This document shows, piece after piece, positions 60,881 through 64,000 of a stretch of 64,000 nt of DNA. The translations under genes were made by a program, and so were the position numbers. The notes under the pieces were generated by a model that was not told where the DNA came from, ran no database searches, and saw only the letters and a program-made list of their open reading frames with translations. This DNA is from Alkalihalophilus marmarensis DSM 21297 (GTDB taxonomy: Bacteria; Bacillota; Bacilli; Bacillales; Bacillaceae_D), in NCBI RefSeq assembly GCF_000474275.2, contig NZ_ATAE01000034.1:19480-83479 (forward strand), in the 5' to 3' direction. Each line of letters begins with the position of its first letter. The first letter of the stretch is position 1.

Positions 60881-63061
60881 ATGAATGATTTTCATAATAA
60901 GTTAATTCAAGAAATAGAAAAAGAACTGTCAGTAAATGAAAAGTACATAAGAAATTTAATTGATCTAGTTGAAGAGGGAAATACAGTGCCTTTTATTGCG
61001 CGCTACAGAAAAGAATTGACTGGATCATTAGATGAAGTTCAAATCCGTACAATCGTTGAGAAGTGGGAGTATGCAAATCAGCTTCAGCAGCGAAAAGACG
61101 AGGTTAAACGCTTAATCGGTGAACAGGATAAGTTGACAGATGAGCTCGCTTTGAAAATTGATCAGGCTATGAAGTTACAAGAAATAGAGGATCTATATAG
61201 ACCTTATAAGCAAAAAAGGCGTACAAGAGCTACAACCGCAAAAGAAAAAGGGTTGCAGCCATTAGCGGAATGGTTAATTACGTATCCGAAACAAACTGAT
61301 ATTGGCAAAGAAGCACTTCAATATATTGATGAAGAAAAAGGTGTGACTACGATTGAAGAGGCGCTCGGTGGTGCTCAAGATATCATTGCTGAATGGGTGT
61401 CTGATGATGCGGATTTAAGAAAGTTCATTCGCGAACGTTCGTTTAAAGATGGTCAAATTAAAACGGTTGTTAAAGACAAGGAACTTGATGAAAAAGGTAC
61501 ATATGAAATGTATTACGAATACTCAGAAGCAGTCCGCTCCATCGTACCTCATAGAATTCTTGCTATGAACCGCGGAGAAAAAGACGGGGTTTTAAAAGCG
61601 GGAATTGAGTTTCAGGCAGAGAAGATGATAGGGGAGATCGAGAAGCGTTATATGGCTCGCGCGGGAGACTCACCAGCTGCTAAATATGTTAAGCTGGCTA
61701 TTCAAGATGGATATAAACGTTTAATAGAACCATCAATTGAACGAGAAATAAGAAGCGAACTGACTGCAAAAGCTGAAGAACAAGCAATTCATATCTTTTC
61801 AGAGAACTTGAGAAACCTCCTTTTACAGCCGCCTATTAAAGATAAGGTTGTGCTTGGAGTGGATCCTGCTTACCGTACAGGGTGCAAGTTAGCTGTGGTG
61901 GACGGGACTGGGAAGGTGCTCGATATAGGAGTTGTTTATCCAACGCCACCTAGAAATGAAGTTGAAAAAGCAGCAGCGAAAGTAAAACAATTAGTTAAAG
62001 AACATAAGGTAGAAATGATTGCTATTGGGAACGGCACAGCTTCGAGAGAGACGGAGCAGTTTATTGCTGACCTTATCAACGATTTACCAGGAGAATTGTA
62101 TTATTTGATTGTTAATGAAGCTGGAGCGAGTGTATATTCTGCTTCTGAGCTAGGTCGTGAGGAATTTCCAGAATTCCAAGTTGAAGAAAGAAGTGCTGTT
62201 TCTATTGCAAGAAGGCTCCAAGATCCATTAGCTGAACTCGTAAAAATTGATCCGAAGTCCGTTGGTGTGGGTCAATATCAACATGATGTTGCGCAAAAAA
62301 GATTATCTGAATCATTAACTTTTGTGGTAGAGACAGTAGTTAACCAAGTTGGTGTAAATGTGAATACCGCCTCCGTTTCATTATTGCAGTATGTTGCTGG
62401 ACTGTCGAAGTCGGTTGCTATAAATATTGTGAAACGCAGAGAGGAAGAAGGGCGGTTTACTAGTCGGGCACAATTAAAGAAAGTACCTAGACTAGGTGCG
62501 AAAACGTATGAACAGTGTATCGGCTTCTTACGCATTCAAGGAGGGAAGAATCCGCTTGATGCTACAGGGATTCATCCAGAGACCTATAAGGAAACCGAAG
62601 CACTCCTTGATAAGGTCGGTGCGTCACGAAAAGATGTAGGTACAAAAGAGCTGAGCGAAAAACTGTCTGGATTGAATGAACGGCAAATAGCAGAGGAGCT
62701 TGGACTTGGTATTCCGACTGTTAAAGATATCATCGCAACACTTATCAGACCGACTCGAGATCCGCGTGATGAAGTAGCAAAACCTTTGTTAAAGCAGGGG
62801 GTTCTTCAATTAGAAGACTTAACTCGCGGGATGGAACTTCAAGGGACTGTGAGAAATGTAGTCGATTTTGGAGCGTTTGTTGATGTAGGGGTAAAGCAAG
62901 ATGGGTTAGTTCACATTTCTAAACTAACTAAAAGGTTCGTGAAGCATCCTCTTGAAGTAGTGGCTGTTGGAGAAATTGTAACGGTATGGGTTGAGGATGT
63001 CGATATAAAAAAAGGCAGGGTTGCTCTCACAATGCTAGAGCCGGCTGCGCAAACCGTATAA
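60881..63061 (+). CDS. tex: Tex-like RNA-binding protein (YdcI)
   Basis: 726 aa. N-terminal Tex helical region (YIRNLIDLVEEGNTVPFIAR), YqgF-like RNase H fold (VVLGVDPAYRTGCKLAVVDG), helix-hairpin-helix repeats (YVAGLSKSVAINIVKRREEE), C-terminal S1 domain (GTVRNVVDFGAFVDVGVKQD). Nucleic acid-binding factor tied to transcription. Same place as ydcI after rsbX in B. subtilis. Start behind AAAGGAGCTCGATGAG. Confidence 0.95.
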   Translation: MNDFHNKLIQEIEKELSVNEKYIRNLIDLVEEGNTVPFIARYRKELTGSLDEVQIRTIVEKWEYANQLQQRKDEVKRLIGEQDKLTDELALKIDQAMKLQEIEDLYRPYKQKRRTRATTAKEKGLQPLAEWLITYPKQTDIGKEALQYIDEEKGVTTIEEALGGAQDIIAEWVSDDADLRKFIRERSFKDGQIKTVVKDKELDEKGTYEMYYEYSEAVRSIVPHRILAMNRGEKDGVLKAGIEFQAEKMIGEIEKRYMARAGDSPAAKYVKLAIQDGYKRLIEPSIEREIRSELTAKAEEQAIHIFSENLRNLLLQPPIKDKVVLGVDPAYRTGCKLAVVDGTGKVLDIGVVYPTPPRNEVEKAAAKVKQLVKEHKVEMIAIGNGTASRETEQFIADLINDLPGELYYLIVNEAGASVYSASELGREEFPEFQVEERSAVSIARRLQDPLAELVKIDPKSVGVGQYQHDVAQKRLSESLTFVVETVVNQVGVNVNTASVSLLQYVAGLSKSVAINIVKRREEEGRFTSRAQLKKVPRLGAKTYEQCIGFLRIQGGKNPLDATGIHPETYKETEALLDKVGASRKDVGTKELSEKLSGLNERQIAEELGLGIPTVKDIIATLIRPTRDPRDEVAKPLLKQGVLQLEDLTRGMELQGTVRNVVDFGAFVDVGVKQDGLVHISKLTKRFVKHPLEVVAVGEIVTVWVEDVDIKKGRVALTMLEPAAQTV

Positions 63062-63063
63062 AT

Positions 63064-63099
63064 AAAGAAAGGACCATGCGAAAATGCATGGCCCTTTCT
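63064..63099. terminator. Terminator between tex and cmpA
   Basis: AAAGAAAGGACCATGC pairs with GCATGGCCCTTTCTTT (one mismatch), giving T runs on both strands, so it can stop both genes. Confidence 0.75.
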
Positions 63100-63228
63100 T
63101 TAACCTAAATGCTTATTCATTTGTTCTTTACGTTGATAGTAAAACCAGCATTGATTAAGGATCTTTATTTGATGGCGGTTCTGCTCTTTGAAAGCCTTTT
63201 GTAGTTGAGTGCGTAACCAGGTAGGCAT
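63100..63228 (-). CDS. cmpA: Cortex morphogenetic protein CmpA
   Basis: 42 aa from ATG 63228 behind AAGGAGTTGGGAGAA. MPTWLRTQLQKAFKEQNRHQ and IKILNQCWFYYQRKEQ closely resemble B. subtilis CmpA (37 aa as I recall), which controls SpoIVA assembly quality and cortex formation in the forespore coat. It occupies the same tex-sprT interval. Presence indicates a spore former. Confidence 0.88.
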   Translation of the reverse strand: MPTWLRTQLQKAFKEQNRHQIKILNQCWFYYQRKEQMNKHLG

Positions 63229-63321
63229 TTCTCCCAACTCCTTATTAGTTGTGGTAGTATATTTAGTATATGTAGGAGAGTTTGTCAGTGTTGATTGTAT
63301 TTTGTATGGAGGCGGGTGACA

Positions 63322-63774
63322 TTGAATCAGAGTGAACTGCAAAAGATGGTTGAAGAGATCTCTCTAACGAGTTTTAAAAAACCATTTGTACACGAAGCGA
63401 CGTTTAATTCAAGACTACGTACGACTGGCGGCAGGTACTTGTTACGGTCGCATAATCTTGAATTTAATCCTAAACAGTACCAACTGTACGGAGAAGAAGA
63501 ATTAATAAAGATTATTAAACATGAGTTGTGTCATTATCACCTTCATATAGAGGGAAGAGGCTATAAACATAGAGATGCTGACTTTAAAGAGCTGTTGACG
63601 CATGTAGGTGGAGCTAGGTATTGTAGAGAAATACCAGGAGCTAAGAGACAAACGAAGGTTCTACATGAGTATGAGTGTCAAGATTGTTATCTTTTATATA
63701 GACGGAAGAGAAGGATCGATACGTCTAAATATGTGTGTGGAAAATGCAGAGGCAAATTGAGAAAAAAATTATAA
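63322..63774 (+). CDS. SprT-like zinc protein (YdcK)
   Basis: 150 aa from TTG 63322 behind GGAGGCGGGTGACA. Zincin motif HELCHYHLH with a later HRDADFKELLTHVGG, and a C-terminal zinc ribbon (YECQDCYLLYRRKRR; YVCGKCRGKLR). SprT-family proteins are putative metallopeptidases; the bacterial role is not known. Confidence 0.9.
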   Translation: MNQSELQKMVEEISLTSFKKPFVHEATFNSRLRTTGGRYLLRSHNLEFNPKQYQLYGEEELIKIIKHELCHYHLHIEGRGYKHRDADFKELLTHVGGARYCREIPGAKRQTKVLHEYECQDCYLLYRRKRRIDTSKYVCGKCRGKLRKKL

Positions 63775-63781
63775 AAAAGTG

Positions 63782-63893
63782 TTGCCTATATTAAATGAGC
63801 TGTGCTATATTATAGAAGTCGCTGAACGAGACAAGCAAATCGAAAAGCGATTCCAAAAAAAGTGTTGACATCAAAAAACACTTTCGATATAAT
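63782..63893 (+). promoter_or_regulatory. Tandem promoters before tRNA-Asn
   Basis: TTGCCT (63782-63787)-N18-TATATT (63806-63811), and the near-consensus TTGACA (63865-63870)-N17-TATAAT (63888-63893). The latter would start just before the tRNA. Confidence 0.8.
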
Positions 63894-63925
63894 GTTTAAA
63901 GTCAGCAACACAAACACCACAATAT

Positions 63926-64000
63926 TCCACAGTAGCTCAGTGGTAGAGCAATCGGCTGTTAACCGATCGGTCGTAGGTTCGAGTCCTACCTGTGGAGCCA
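63926..64000 (+). tRNA. tRNA-Asn (GTT anticodon)
   Basis: 75 nt with encoded CCA. Acceptor TCCACAG pairs with CTGTGGA, D arm GTAGCTCAGTGGTAGAGC, anticodon loop CTGTTAACC with GTT, T arm with GGTTCGAGTCC. It ends at the window edge, so further RNA genes may follow. Confidence 0.97.

Overview
The window looks like chromosomal DNA from a low-GC, endospore-forming member of the Bacillaceae, probably an alkaliphile or alkali-tolerant species. The evidence is: AGGAGG-type ribosome binding sites with frequent TTG/GTG starts, a complete eight-gene sigma-B operon, the spore cortex gene cmpA, an S-box leader, very acidic linkers in the exported lipoproteins, and a secreted subtilisin whose mature part starts AQTVPWGI like the high-alkaline proteases. 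No phage, IS element, rRNA operon or CRISPR array was seen. One tRNA-Asn lies at the right edge.

Layout. (1) 1-11838: an iron island with a heme monooxygenase, two FecCD-type permeases, an AraC regulator, a siderophore-binding lipoprotein and a complete petrobactin-type operon asbABCDEF, with Fur-box-like sites in front of each transcription unit. (2) 11839-18885: an M20 amidohydrolase, a 59-aa unknown gene, an AcuB-like CBS protein, an NCS1 permease, a FrnE/DsbA-like protein and a polar amino-acid (cystine-type) ABC transporter. (3) 18886-21774: a SAM riboswitch followed by metNIQ. (4) 22003-36129: an orphan family-5 binding protein, then a reductive pyrimidine-degradation locus with beta-ureidopropionase, preT, preA, dihydropyrimidinase, an NCS1 permease, a 78-aa unknown, a PucR regulator, a malonate-semialdehyde dehydrogenase and an omega-aminotransferase. 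Together these could carry uracil through beta-alanine and malonate semialdehyde to acetyl-CoA. (5) 36212-41949: a multi-PAS histidine kinase, a subtilisin, a tiny secreted protein made of five DLPHAG repeats, a convergent PlcR-family regulator and a TetR regulator. (6) 42053-45735: an HxlR regulator divergent from a WrbA-type quinone reductase, UspA, two very small genes and MgtE. (7) 46001-52299: a Fur-box-linked ferric ABC transporter, an iron-linked DUF2325 gene with an unknown partner, and an orphan manganese-type binding lipoprotein. (8) 52346-64000: the block rhomboid, acpS, ydcC, ndoAI-ndoA, rsbRSTUVW-sigB-rsbX, tex, cmpA, sprT known from Bacillus subtilis, but without alr, then tRNA-Asn.

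The most novel candidate is the subtilisin / DLPHAG-repeat peptide / PlcR-like regulator trio. The repeat gives xDLPHAG heptapeptides resembling the PapR signals (xDLPFEx) recognised by PlcR, but in five tandem copies and from a gene convergent to the receptor. The five copies differ in DNA only at synonymous positions. This suggests a multi-copy peptide-pheromone system controlling protease output. The assignment is inference from sequence and context.
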